The notes under the pieces were generated by a model, which ran no database searches, had not been told where the DNA came from, and saw only the letters and a list, made by a program, of their open reading frames with translations. Positions 1-5,975 of a stretch of DNA of 5,975 nt are shown here, piece by piece. Source of the DNA: Comamonadaceae bacterium (GTDB lineage: Bacteria > Pseudomonadota > Gammaproteobacteria > Burkholderiales > Burkholderiaceae_C); contig CANIDW010000105.1 of assembly GCA_947466165.1 (NCBI GenBank), forward strand, positions 1-5,975, in the 5' to 3' direction. The position numbers and the translations under genes are program-made. Position 1 is the first letter of the stretch. Every line of letters starts with the position of its first letter.

Positions 1-156
1 CTGGCCTATGGAGGCAGCGCCAGCCTGCCGGCGGCGCCCAACCCGGCCAGCTTCTGGTCTGCGGCAACACTGGCCCTGGCGGCAGTAGCGCTGAGCTTTT
101 TGGCCCTTTTGTGGCGGGCCATCAGAGCCCCCCGGGATCCCGCTCAAAGACACTGA
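1..156 (+). CDS. C-terminal fragment of an unidentified membrane protein
   Basis: Frame 1 is open from the window edge to a TGA at 154-156, giving the last 51 residues of a protein that starts outside the window. Its third codon positions are strongly G/C, as expected of real coding sequence here. It shows a Pro/Ala/Ser-rich stretch, then one hydrophobic segment of about 22 residues (roughly from FWSAATLALAAV to LALLW), then a short basic, Pro-containing tail ending RAPRDPAQRH. This looks like the final transmembrane helix and cytoplasmic tail of an integral membrane protein, for example a transporter, but the family cannot be named from this piece. It ends about 70 bp before the Pho box. No convincing hairpin terminator follows it, so some read-through into the pst operon is possible. 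Confidence 0.6.
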   Translation: MAYGGSASLPAAPNPASFWSAATLALAAVALSFLALLWRAIRAPRDPAQRH

Positions 157-212
157 AACGATGGTCCGCGGGGGCACGCCAGCCAGCTCCCCACTCCACG
201 GCACTGGAAAAT

Positions 213-233
213 ATGACAAGATCTGTTTGTCAC
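213..233. repeat. Inverted repeat overlapping the upstream Pho half-site
   Basis: ATGACAA (213-219) is followed after 7 bp by TTGTCAC (227-233). The inner six bases, TGACAA and TTGTCA, are perfect inverted copies. The right arm is the first half-site of the Pho box. The left arm, read on the opposite strand, is TTGTCAT, a good match to a PhoB half-site (consensus CTGTCAT). This could be an extra PhoB contact in reverse orientation, an operator for a second regulator, or chance. The symmetry is seen directly; its function is inferred. Confidence 0.4.
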
Positions 234-244
234 ACAAATGTCAT
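227..244 (+). promoter_or_regulatory. Pho box (PhoB operator) of the pst operon
   Basis: Two 7-bp direct repeats, TTGTCAC (227-233) and ATGTCAT (238-244), are separated by the 4-bp A/T-rich spacer ACAA. This is the classic Pho box layout (CTGTCAT, 4 bp, CTGTCAT): each half keeps the TGTCA core and the 11-bp period is exact. In PhoB-activated promoters this element replaces the -35 box, and the next feature lies at the expected distance. The site is 54 bp upstream of the pstS start, and its own regulator, phoB, is encoded in the same operon, so positive autoregulation under phosphate starvation is expected. Confidence 0.88.
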
Positions 245-254
245 GTTGCCAACC

Positions 255-260
255 TAAAGT
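255..260 (+). promoter_or_regulatory. Probable -10 element of the Pho-dependent pstS promoter
   Basis: TAAAGT matches the sigma-70 -10 consensus TATAAT at four of six positions. It begins exactly 10 bp after the Pho box (245-254 intervening), the usual spacing in PhoB-activated promoters. No good -35 hexamer sits 17 bp upstream, which agrees with dependence on PhoB. Transcription would start at about 266-268, leaving a leader of roughly 30 nt. The start site is inferred from spacing only. Confidence 0.6.
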
Positions 261-262
261 CC

Positions 263-281
263 GTAGTGTCTTTTTCACTAC
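263..281. repeat. Short dyad at the predicted pstS transcription start
   Basis: GTAGTG (263-268) and CACTAC (276-281) are perfect 6-bp inverted repeats around a T-rich 7-nt loop (TCTTTTT). The dyad covers the predicted transcription start and ends 6 bp before the Shine-Dalgarno sequence. It could be a protein-binding operator, or a weak leader hairpin if transcription starts slightly upstream. Arms of six bases can also occur by chance. Confidence 0.35.
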
Positions 282-287
282 CGCAAC

Positions 288-292
288 GAGGA
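288..292 (+). promoter_or_regulatory. Ribosome binding site that fixes the pstS start
   Basis: GAGGA ends 5 nt before the ATG at 298. It supports that start over the in-frame ATG at 238, which has no comparable site and lies inside the Pho box, upstream of the predicted transcription start. Confidence 0.8.
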
Positions 293-297
293 CTTCT

Positions 298-1329
298 ATG
301 ATCATCAAACGCACATTGCTCAAAACGGTTGCCGCTACCGTCTTCACCTGCATCGCCATGGGCTCAGCAATGGCCGCCGACATCACCGGCGCCGGCGCTA
401 CCTTCCCTTTCCCCATCTATTCCAAGTGGGCTGAAGCCTACAAAGCCGCTACCGGCACCGGCATGAACTACCAGTCCATCGGTTCGTCCGGTGGCATCAA
501 GCAAATCCGCGCCAAGACAGTGACATTCGGCGCCACCGACGCTCCTGTGCCCGGCGCCGAGCTGGACAAAGACGGCATGGTCCAGTTCCCCGCCATCATC
601 GGCGGCACCGTGCCTGTGCTCAACCTCGATGGTTTCAAGCCTGGTGAGTTGCGCATCTCCGGCCCCGTGCTGGCCGACGTCTTCATGGGCAACATCTCCA
701 AATGGAATGACGCCAAACTGGCCGCCCTGAACCCCGGCAAAAACCTGCCCGACGTGGCCATCACCGTGGTGCACCGCGCTGATGGTTCCGGCACCACCTT
801 CAACTTCACAGACTACCTGAGCGCTATCAGCAAAGAATGGGCTGACAAAGTTGGCAAGAACGCCGCTGTCAAGTGGCCGGCAGCTTCGTCGGTCGGCGGC
901 AAGGGCAACGAAGGTGTTGCAGCTAACGTCACCCGCATCAAAGGCTCGATCGGCTATGTCGAGTACGCCTACGTCAAGAAAAACAACATGAACTTCATGC
1001 AATTGCAAAATGCCGATGGCAAATTTGTAGCCCCCGATGACAAGACCTTTGCTGCGGCTGCTGCGGGTGCTGACTGGTTCAGCGTTCCAGGTATGGGCGT
1101 GTCCATGGTGAACGCCAAGGGCGCCACCTCCTGGCCCATCAGCACTGCGTCGTTCATCTTGATGTACAAGCAACCCGCCGACAAAGCGGCCTCTGCCGAA
1201 GCTCTGAAGTTCTTTGAGTGGGCCTTCAAAAATGGCGGCAAAATGGCCGACGATCTGGACTATGTCGCCCTGCCTACCAGCCTGACTGACCAGATCCGCA
1301 GCAAAGTCTGGTCACAAATCCAGAAGTAA
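298..1329 (+). CDS. pstS: PstS, periplasmic phosphate-binding protein
   Basis: This is the substrate-binding subunit of the high-affinity phosphate ABC transporter (343 residues; E. coli PstS has 346). Residues 1-26 form a Sec signal peptide: basic KR at 4-5, hydrophobic core, and AMA before Ala27, a typical signal peptidase I site. The mature part opens with the family motif ITGAGATFPFP. The phosphate ligands known from E. coli PstS (mature Thr10, Phe11, Ser38, Asp56, Arg135, Ser139, Gly140, Thr141) all have counterparts at a constant offset of 25: Thr35, Phe36, Ser63, Asp81, Arg160, Ser164, Gly165, Thr166, the last within HRADGSGTT. Asp162 of that loop is also kept. All key residues are present, so the protein should be functional. 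The in-frame upstream ATG at 238 is rejected as start because it falls in the Pho box and would mask the signal peptide. PstS leads the operon and is followed by a hairpin that probably raises its dose over pstCAB. Confidence 0.97.
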   Translation: MIIKRTLLKTVAATVFTCIAMGSAMAADITGAGATFPFPIYSKWAEAYKAATGTGMNYQSIGSSGGIKQIRAKTVTFGATDAPVPGAELDKDGMVQFPAIIGGTVPVLNLDGFKPGELRISGPVLADVFMGNISKWNDAKLAALNPGKNLPDVAITVVHRADGSGTTFNFTDYLSAISKEWADKVGKNAAVKWPAASSVGGKGNEGVAANVTRIKGSIGYVEYAYVKKNNMNFMQLQNADGKFVAPDDKTFAAAAAGADWFSVPGMGVSMVNAKGATSWPISTASFILMYKQPADKAASAEALKFFEWAFKNGGKMADDLDYVALPTSLTDQIRSKVWSQIQK

Positions 1330-1347
1330 AACCTGCAAAAAAATCCT

Positions 1348-1384
1348 CTGTGGGCCTGCGTTTTGCAGGCCCACAGTATTTTTA
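1348..1384 (+). terminator. Strong hairpin with T-rich tract between pstS and pstC (attenuator/partial terminator)
   Basis: CTGTGGGCCTGC (1348-1359) and GCAGGCCCACAG (1365-1376) form a perfect 12-bp GC-rich stem with a 5-nt loop (GTTTT), followed by TATTTTTA (1377-1384). This has the form of a rho-independent terminator, starting 18 bp after the pstS stop. A run of seven A residues (1337-1343) lies before the stem. Because pstC starts only 28 bp downstream on the same strand with no recognisable promoter of its own, the structure most likely acts as a partial terminator or mRNA 3'-end stabiliser, giving more pstS than pstCAB message. The hairpin is seen directly; partial read-through is inferred. 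Confidence 0.85.
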
Positions 1385-1401
1385 GAAAAAGCAAAATGAC
1401 C

Positions 1402-1405
1402 AGGG
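1402..1405 (+). promoter_or_regulatory. Ribosome binding site for pstC
   Basis: AGGG lies 7 nt before the ATG at 1413 and supports that start. A second candidate, GGAAG at 1421-1425, lies 5 nt before the in-frame ATG at 1431, so initiation six codons later cannot be excluded. Confidence 0.5.
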
Positions 1406-1412
1406 TAATGTC

Positions 1413-2426
1413 ATGAGCATGGAAGCCAGTATGAGTTCATCAACCGCGCAGCCCGACACTGTGATGACAGAATCCAACCAGCCCAACATGGTGGAAGTCG
1501 CTAAGCGGCAAAGGTTTCAAGACATCGTCTTTCACCGCCTCACGCAAACTTTTTCGCTGCTGGTATTGCTGGCCCTGACTGGCATCATTGCTTCGCTGTT
1601 CATCAATGCCTGGCCGGCATTTCAAAAATTTGGCATTCACTTTATATGGCGTGTCGAATGGGACATCGTCAACGAAGAATTTGGTGCCGCCATCTCAATC
1701 GTCGGCACACTGGCCAGCGCCGGTATTGCCATGCTGATCGCTGTGCCCCTGGCTTTTGGAATTGCGGTTTTCCTGACAGAAACCTGCCCCACCTGGTTGC
1801 GTCGACCACTGGGAACCGCCATCGAGTTACTGGCGGCTGTGCCCTCCATCATTTACGGTATGTTTGGTCTGTTTGTCTTTGCACCACTTTTTGCAGACTA
1901 CCTTCAAGTACCTCTGCAAAAAATCCTGGGCGGTATGCCCTTAGTCGGTTTTTTATTCGGTGGTTCCACCAACGGCATGGGCATTCTGGCGGCTGGCATT
2001 GTGCTGGCTTTCATGGTGCTGCCCTTCATCGCCGCAGTCATGCGCGACGTGTTCGAGGTCACACCGCCCATCCTGCGTGAGTCGGCTTACGGCTTGGGTT
2101 GCACCACCTGGGAAGTCATCCGCAATGTTGTGCTCCCTTATACGCAAAAGGGCGTGATCGGCGGCATCATGCTGGGTCTGGGTCGCGCACTGGGCGAGAC
2201 CATGGCGGTCACCTTCGTCATCGGCAATGCCAACCGGATGCCGACATCCTTATTCTCCCCGGGCACGTCTATCGCCTCCACCCTGGCCAATGAATTTGGC
2301 GAGGCGGCAGACTTTCACATCTCCACTTTGTTTGCGTTGGCGTTCCTGCTGTTTGTGATCACTTTTGTGGTGCTGGCCATGGCCAAATTGCTGATCAACC
2401 GCACCGAAAAAGCGAAGGGCATTTGA
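1413..2426 (+). CDS. pstC: PstC, phosphate ABC transporter permease
   Basis: This is one of the two membrane subunits forming the phosphate channel with PstA (337 residues; E. coli PstC has 319). About 40 mostly polar residues precede the first membrane helix. Hydrophobic segments lie at about 47-66, 93-120, 137-160, 188-209, 250-270 and 303-327, giving the six helices expected. The cytoplasmic EAA loop that contacts the ATPase is clear: Glu223-Ser-Ala-Tyr-Gly-Leu-Gly through to Leu241-Pro242. The [10 protein letters not shown] stretch at 258-267 is typical of PstC. A glycine-rich insertion (about 173-190) separates two helices. The start at 1413 has an AGGG site; in-frame ATGs at 1419 and 1431 are alternatives that change only the polar tail. 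The gene ends 1 bp before pstA, indicating co-translation, and depends on read-through of the hairpin after pstS. Confidence 0.96.
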   Translation: MSMEASMSSSTAQPDTVMTESNQPNMVEVAKRQRFQDIVFHRLTQTFSLLVLLALTGIIASLFINAWPAFQKFGIHFIWRVEWDIVNEEFGAAISIVGTLASAGIAMLIAVPLAFGIAVFLTETCPTWLRRPLGTAIELLAAVPSIIYGMFGLFVFAPLFADYLQVPLQKILGGMPLVGFLFGGSTNGMGILAAGIVLAFMVLPFIAAVMRDVFEVTPPILRESAYGLGCTTWEVIRNVVLPYTQKGVIGGIMLGLGRALGETMAVTFVIGNANRMPTSLFSPGTSIASTLANEFGEAADFHISTLFALAFLLFVITFVVLAMAKLLINRTEKAKGI

Positions 2427-2427
2427 C

Positions 2428-3288
2428 ATGTTGACCAATTTCAACCAACAACTCTACGCCCGCCGTCGCCGCGCCAATTCACAGGGACTGTTTTTGTCGA
2501 TGTGCGCTATGGCACTTGGTTTGGCAGTGCTGCTGTGGATTTTGTTTGTACTTTTCTCAAACGGTCTGGCCGCGCTGGACTGGAACTTGTTGACCAAAGA
2601 CACGCCCGCACCGGGCTCTGAAGGCGGCGGGCTGCGCAATGCCATCGTCGGCAGCCTGATGATGGTGGGTTTGTCGGTCTTGGTGTCTACGCCTGTAGGT
2701 ATTTTGGCTGGGGTCTACTTGACTGAATATGGCGACCAGAGCAAGACCGCTGGGCTGACACGCTTTGTCACCGACATCATGCTGTCGGCCCCTTCCATCG
2801 TGCTGGGGCTTTTTGTGTACGCCATCGCGGTGGCTACATTCGGCCGCTTCTCAGGTTATGCAGGCAGCCTGGCTTTGTCGCTGATTGCTATTCCGGTGGT
2901 GATGCGTACCACCGAAAACATGCTCAGGCTGGTGCCGGGAAGTCTTCGCGAAGCAGCCTTTGCGCTGGGTGCACCACGCTGGAAGGTCTCAACCCTGGTC
3001 ACATTGCGGGCGGCCAAAAGTGGCGTCATCACGGGCTTGCTGTTAGCCCTTGCACGTATCAGCGGCGAGACTGCGCCTCTTTTGTTCACTGCGCTGAACA
3101 ACCAGTTTTACAGCACCGACATGAGCAAGCCCATGGCCAACTTGCCGGTAGTGATCTTTCAGTTTGCCATGAGCCCTTACGAAAACTGGATTCGTTTGGC
3201 TTGGGGTGGCGCTCTGCTGGTCACCATGGCCGTATTGGTTCTGAATATCCTGGCGCGGGTTTTCTTCCGTGAAAAGGTCAGCGCTTAA
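2428..3288 (+). CDS. pstA: PstA, phosphate ABC transporter permease
   Basis: This is the second membrane subunit of the phosphate channel, partner of PstC (286 residues; E. coli PstA has 296). An Arg-rich N-terminus (Arg12-Arg15) suits a cytoplasmic end. Hydrophobic segments lie at about 22-44, 72-97, 115-138, 145-160, 198-218 and 257-279. The EAA loop is Arg174-Glu-Ala-Ala-Phe-Ala-Leu-Gly181, the coupling site for PstB, and SGETAPLLFTA (212-222) is a hallmark of PstA. The sequence GSEGGGLRNAIVGSL (63-77) also matches the family's lead-in to the permease core. The start is supported by GAAGGG (2414-2419), 8 nt upstream within the end of pstC, and only 1 bp separates the two genes. A 67-bp gap follows before pstB, the widest break downstream of pstC. 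Confidence 0.96.
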   Translation: MLTNFNQQLYARRRRANSQGLFLSMCAMALGLAVLLWILFVLFSNGLAALDWNLLTKDTPAPGSEGGGLRNAIVGSLMMVGLSVLVSTPVGILAGVYLTEYGDQSKTAGLTRFVTDIMLSAPSIVLGLFVYAIAVATFGRFSGYAGSLALSLIAIPVVMRTTENMLRLVPGSLREAAFALGAPRWKVSTLVTLRAAKSGVITGLLLALARISGETAPLLFTALNNQFYSTDMSKPMANLPVVIFQFAMSPYENWIRLAWGGALLVTMAVLVLNILARVFFREKVSA

Positions 3289-3355
3289 AAAAGCCGACCT
3301 GCCGTCTTGACTCATTTCAAACATTGACAGACTGAATACAAACCGGACCGAAAAA

Positions 3356-4132
3356 ATGCCTGAAACCCTTAAAGAACTTAAAAACGCGATCGAGGTGCGT
3401 AACCTCGACTTTTACTACGGCAAATTTCGCGGACTTAAAGAAGTCACCATGAATATTGCCGAACGCAAAGTAACGGCATTCATCGGGCCTTCAGGCTGCG
3501 GAAAATCAACCTTGCTGCGAACACTCAACCGCATGTACAGCCTGTACCCTGGACAGCGAGCCGAAGGTGAGATCAATTTTTACGGCACCAACATCCTGGA
3601 CGCAAAGCAGGACTTGAATTTGCTTCGTGCCCGCATCGGCATGGTGTTCCAAAAACCGACACCTTTTCCGATGACTATTTACGAAAACATTGCTTTTGGC
3701 GTTCGTCTCTACGAAAGTATGAACAAGAGCGACATGGACGAGCGAGTCGAATGGGCCTTGACCAAGGCTGCATTGTGGAACGAAGTCAAAGACAAGCTGG
3801 GGCAAAACGGCCTGTCGCTGTCCGGTGGCCAGCAGCAGCGTCTTTGCATCGCCCGCAGCGTGGCTGTCAAACCCTCGGTGTTGTTGCTTGATGAGCCTAC
3901 TTCCGCCTTGGACCCGATTTCTACCGGCAAGGTGGAGGAGCTGATCAATGAGCTCAAAAATGATTACACCATTGCCATCGTGACACACAATATGCAGCAG
4001 GCCGCCCGCTGCAGTGACTTCACTGCCTACATGTACCTGGGTGAACTGATTGAGTTCGGTGCGACAGAGCAGATATTCTTCAAGCCTAAACGTACAGAAA
4101 CAGAAGACTACATCACAGGAAGGTTTGGTTAA
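3356..4132 (+). CDS. pstB: PstB, phosphate transporter ATPase
   Basis: This cytoplasmic ATPase energises phosphate import and would work as a dimer on the PstC-PstA loops (258 residues; E. coli PstB has 257). All ABC motifs are intact and in order: Walker [10 protein letters not shown] (44-52), Q-loop Gln99 in [11 protein letters not shown], signature LSGGQ (155-159), Walker B VLLLDEP (175-181) with catalytic Glu180, D-loop SALD (183-186) and switch His211 in THNMQQA. The FQKPTPFPM stretch and the C-terminal EDYITGRFG ending are characteristic of PstB over other ABC ATPases. The ribosome binding site is weak (GGA at 3345-3347), and the 67-bp gap upstream means it is not tightly coupled to pstA. 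It ends 2 bp before phoU. Confidence 0.98.
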   Translation: MPETLKELKNAIEVRNLDFYYGKFRGLKEVTMNIAERKVTAFIGPSGCGKSTLLRTLNRMYSLYPGQRAEGEINFYGTNILDAKQDLNLLRARIGMVFQKPTPFPMTIYENIAFGVRLYESMNKSDMDERVEWALTKAALWNEVKDKLGQNGLSLSGGQQQRLCIARSVAVKPSVLLLDEPTSALDPISTGKVEELINELKNDYTIAIVTHNMQQAARCSDFTAYMYLGELIEFGATEQIFFKPKRTETEDYITGRFG

Positions 4133-4134
4133 TC

Positions 4135-4836
4135 ATGAGCGACAAACACATCTCCAGCCAATTCGACGCAGAACTCAACTCCATCTCAACCCATGTCCTG
4201 GAGATGGGCGGACTGGTTGAGGCTCAGTTGCACCAGGCCATTTATGCGTTGGTGCATCTGAGTTTGGAAAAAGCAGAACAGGTACTGGAAAAAGAAGCCG
4301 TTATCAACCAGATGGAGATGAGCATTGACCACGAGATCATCTCCACCATTGGCCGGCGTCAACCGACGGCACGTGACTTGCGCTTTTTGATGGCCATCTC
4401 ACGCACCACCCAAAACCTGGAGCGTGCAGGTGACGAAATCGCCCGCATTGCACGCATGGTCAAATCCATCATACAAAACGGCACGCCTCGCAATTTGCCC
4501 AGCTCAGAATTGCGCGTGGCCTCCGACCTGGCCGCTGCCCTGCTGCGCAAAACGCTTGACTCGTTTGCTCGGCTTGACACCACCATGGCAGTGGCCATCA
4601 TCAAGCAGGACAACGAAATCGACGACGAATACAACGGTTTCTTACGCAAGTTGATCACCTACATGATGGAAGATCCACGCACCATTTCGCCCAGCCTTGA
4701 CTTACTTTTCCTCGCAAAGTCGATTGAGCGCGTTGGCGATCACGCGAAAAACATTGCAGAACAAATTATTTTCATCGTCAAAGGCGAGGATGTACGCCAC
4801 ACGCCAATGAGCCAAGTGGAGTCCGTCGTCAAATGA
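4135..4836 (+). CDS. phoU: PhoU, phosphate signalling adaptor
   Basis: PhoU is a cytoplasmic all-helical protein that connects the Pst transporter with the PhoR kinase and keeps the Pho regulon off when phosphate is plentiful (233 residues; E. coli PhoU has 241). It contains the two related three-helix halves of the family, each with a metal-binding ExxxD motif: Glu96-Arg-Ala-Gly-Asp100 in NLERAGDEIARIA, and Glu198-Arg-Val-Gly-Asp202 in IERVGDHAKNIAE. The N-terminal HISSQFDAELN and the RRQPTARDLR stretch (74-83) are also typical. AGGAAGG (4117-4123), inside the end of pstB, lies 11 nt before the start. The stop codon overlaps the phoB start as ATGA, which points to translational coupling of adaptor and regulator. 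Confidence 0.97.
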   Translation: MSDKHISSQFDAELNSISTHVLEMGGLVEAQLHQAIYALVHLSLEKAEQVLEKEAVINQMEMSIDHEIISTIGRRQPTARDLRFLMAISRTTQNLERAGDEIARIARMVKSIIQNGTPRNLPSSELRVASDLAAALLRKTLDSFARLDTTMAVAIIKQDNEIDDEYNGFLRKLITYMMEDPRTISPSLDLLFLAKSIERVGDHAKNIAEQIIFIVKGEDVRHTPMSQVESVVK

Positions 4837-5540
4837 GAAAACTGCCCAGAGTTCTGGTGGTCGAGGACGAACCCTCCATCGCTGAACTTATCGCTGTGAA
4901 CCTGCGGCATAACGGCTTTTCGCCGACTGTTGTGTATGACGGCTCTGCCGCCCAACGTGAAGTCGATGCCGTCCTGCCGGATCTGATTCTGCTGGACTGG
5001 ATGCTCCCCGGCGAGAGCGGCGCTTCGCTGGCAAGACAATGGCGTAAAAATGACCGCACTAAATCCGTGCCGATCATCATGCTGACAGCCCGCAGCGACG
5101 AGTCTGACAAAATCCAGGGCCTGGATGCCGGCGCTGATGACTACATCACCAAACCCTTTTCAACGCAAGAGATGCTTGCACGAATCCGGGCACTCATGCG
5201 CAGACGCGCGCCTGAAACGATCAAAGACTCGGTACAGGTGGGAGAACTGACATTGGACGCCGGCACGTACCGGGTTTCATACCGGTCTCAAGAACTCAAA
5301 ATCGGACCGACAGAGTTCAAACTTTTGCACTACCTGATGAAGCATGCCGAACGGGTTCACAGCCGCAGCACCTTGCTGGACAAGGTGTGGGGTGACCATG
5401 TGTTTATTGAAGAGCGCACGGTCGACGTCCATGTCAAGCGGCTGCGCGAATCACTCTGTGATGCCTCCTGCATGGTGGAAACCGTCAGAGGTGCCGGTTA
5501 TAGACTGACTGTTCAGGGCAAGCCAGTCATGGCGGCATGA
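4833..5540 (+). CDS. phoB: PhoB, phosphate regulon response regulator
   Basis: This is an OmpR-family transcription activator that binds Pho boxes once phosphorylated by PhoR (235 residues; E. coli PhoB has 229). The receiver domain (about 6-122) has the acidic pair Glu11-Asp12, phosphoacceptor Asp55 in LILLDWMLPG, switch Thr85 and Lys107-Pro108. The winged-helix domain (about 132-227) carries the recognition helix region RTVDVHVKRLRESL (195-208) and the closing wing VRGAGYRL (218-225). All catalytic residues are intact. It overlaps phoU by 4 bp; a TGGAG (4817-4821) lies 11 nt upstream. It overlaps phoR by 4 bp at its end. Its likely target is the Pho box at 227-244, closing a positive feedback loop. 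The assignment as PhoB rather than another OmpR-type regulator rests on both the sequence and its place between phoU and phoR. Confidence 0.97.
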   Translation: MRKLPRVLVVEDEPSIAELIAVNLRHNGFSPTVVYDGSAAQREVDAVLPDLILLDWMLPGESGASLARQWRKNDRTKSVPIIMLTARSDESDKIQGLDAGADDYITKPFSTQEMLARIRALMRRRAPETIKDSVQVGELTLDAGTYRVSYRSQELKIGPTEFKLLHYLMKHAERVHSRSTLLDKVWGDHVFIEERTVDVHVKRLRESLCDASCMVETVRGAGYRLTVQGKPVMAA

Positions 5541-5975
5541 CGCGACGCCCGATTGAACTGCTGGCCCTCGTAACCCTGGGCGCTGCCTGGGGACTTTCCG
5601 AGGGTTCGCCAGGTTTAACTTTTGCCGGCGCGGCCTGTGGCGCAGTTGTATGGAGCGCCTGGGATGCAGTGCGTGCAGCGCGTCTGCTGGCTTGGCTGAA
5701 CAACTTTGACTTGAAGAGCTCGCCACGAATCTCCGGCGTATGGCTAGAAATATACGACCGAAGCAGGAAAATATTCAAGAAACTAGAAAAGCAACAGCTG
5801 TCAAGTGACAACAAGCTGTCTAATTTTCTGGCCGCGATCCAAGCCTCACCCAACGGCGTCGTGCTGCTCGATGATTCAGGTCGCATTGAGTGGGTCAACC
5901 TGACCGCAGCCAACCAATTGGGTGTTGATCCCCAACGCGACCTCGGCCAATACGTTCAAAACCTGGTGCGGTCCC
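5537..5975 (+). CDS. phoR: PhoR, phosphate regulon sensor kinase (N-terminal part, cut by window end)
   Basis: The frame opens with ATG at 5537-5539, overlapping the phoB stop as ATGA, and stays open to the window edge (146 codons). Residues about 7-20 and 27-44 are hydrophobic and form two closely spaced membrane helices with almost no periplasmic loop, as in PhoR proteins with the short N-terminal membrane region. A charged, helical linker follows (about 70-98, with RSRKIFKKLEKQ). A PAS domain begins near residue 94: FLAAIQASPNGVVLLDDSGRI and then WVNLTAANQLG are typical of PhoR. The histidine kinase domains (HisKA with the phosphorylated His, and the ATPase) must lie beyond the window and cannot be checked. 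The ribosome binding site is weak (CAGGG at about 5514-5518), so translation probably depends on phoB. The gene's place after phoB strengthens the assignment. Confidence 0.9.
   Translation, partial: MTRRPIELLALVTLGAAWGLSEGSPGLTFAGAACGAVVWSAWDAVRAARLLAWLNNFDLKSSPRISGVWLEIYDRSRKIFKKLEKQQLSSDNKLSNFLAAIQASPNGVVLLDDSGRIEWVNLTAANQLGVDPQRDLGQYVQNLVRS

Noticed and set aside
157..212. Possible terminator for the upstream membrane-protein gene
   Set aside because: The G/C-rich stretch around 163-180 does not form a clear stem with a following T-tract, so no terminator can be supported.
238..297. In-frame ATG at 238 that would lengthen PstS by 20 residues
   Set aside because: This ATG lies inside the Pho box and upstream of the predicted transcription start, lacks a ribosome binding site, and the extension would bury a clean signal peptide. 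The start at 298 has GAGGA at 5 nt.
364..1173. Long open frame on the minus strand opposite pstS (269 codons)
   Set aside because: It lies wholly opposite a gene with strong family evidence. Its translation is low-complexity and rich in Gly, Ala, His and Asp with no recognisable motif, as expected from a mirrored codon bias.
1396..1416. Six-codon mini-frame (MTRVMS) whose TGA overlaps the pstC start as ATGA
   Set aside because: The layout resembles a coupled leader peptide, but the site upstream is poor, the frame is very short and such overlaps arise by chance. Conservation in relatives would be needed.
3506..3988. Minus-strand open frame opposite pstB (160 codons)
   Set aside because: It mirrors the ABC motifs of pstB, which is intact on the + strand. 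No ribosome binding site or family resemblance is visible.
4697..4725. Possible internal phoB promoter in the 3' part of phoU (TTGACT, 17 bp, TCGATT)
   Set aside because: The -10 candidate matches only three of six consensus positions and the whole element is inside conserved phoU coding sequence, including codons before the IERVGD motif.
1..5975. Novel system, mobile element, CRISPR array or RNA gene
   Set aside because: Nearly all sequence is explained by pstSCAB-phoU-phoB-phoR with all visible key residues intact. I saw no transposase, long terminal repeats, spaced repeat array or tRNA-like fold on either strand.

Overview
The window carries a complete high-affinity phosphate uptake operon fused to its own regulators, all on the + strand: pstS, pstC, pstA, pstB, phoU, phoB and the 5' part of phoR. 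The proteins, the moderately GC-rich coding sequence and the order pst-phoU-phoB-phoR in one run fit a betaproteobacterium of the Burkholderiales. Comamonadaceae (Rhodoferax/Polaromonas-like) is my best guess, inferred from protein similarity by eye and not proven.

Layout. Bases 1-156 hold the C-terminal end of an unrelated membrane protein. Bases 157-297 are the control region of the operon. It holds a clear Pho box (227-244), a -10-like hexamer exactly 10 bp downstream (255-260), and two further short dyads. Then come pstS (298-1329), a strong hairpin plus T-rich tract (1348-1384) between pstS and pstC, pstC (1413-2426), pstA (2428-3288), a 67-bp gap, pstB (3356-4132), phoU (4135-4836), phoB (4833-5540) and phoR (5537 to the window edge, incomplete).

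How it works (known biology of these families). Periplasmic PstS binds phosphate and delivers it to the PstC-PstA membrane channel, which the PstB ATPase dimer powers. PhoU links the transporter's state to the PhoR sensor kinase. When phosphate is scarce PhoR phosphorylates PhoB, which binds Pho boxes such as the one in front of pstS. Transporter, signalling adaptor and two-component system therefore appear to form one autoregulated unit. Tight junctions (1 or 2 bp gaps, two 4-bp ATGA overlaps) support this. The hairpin after pstS probably lets most transcripts stop there, giving an excess of the binding protein.

I see no mobile element, CRISPR array, RNA gene or novel system. The interest lies in the regulatory architecture of the pstS promoter and the pstS-pstC junction.
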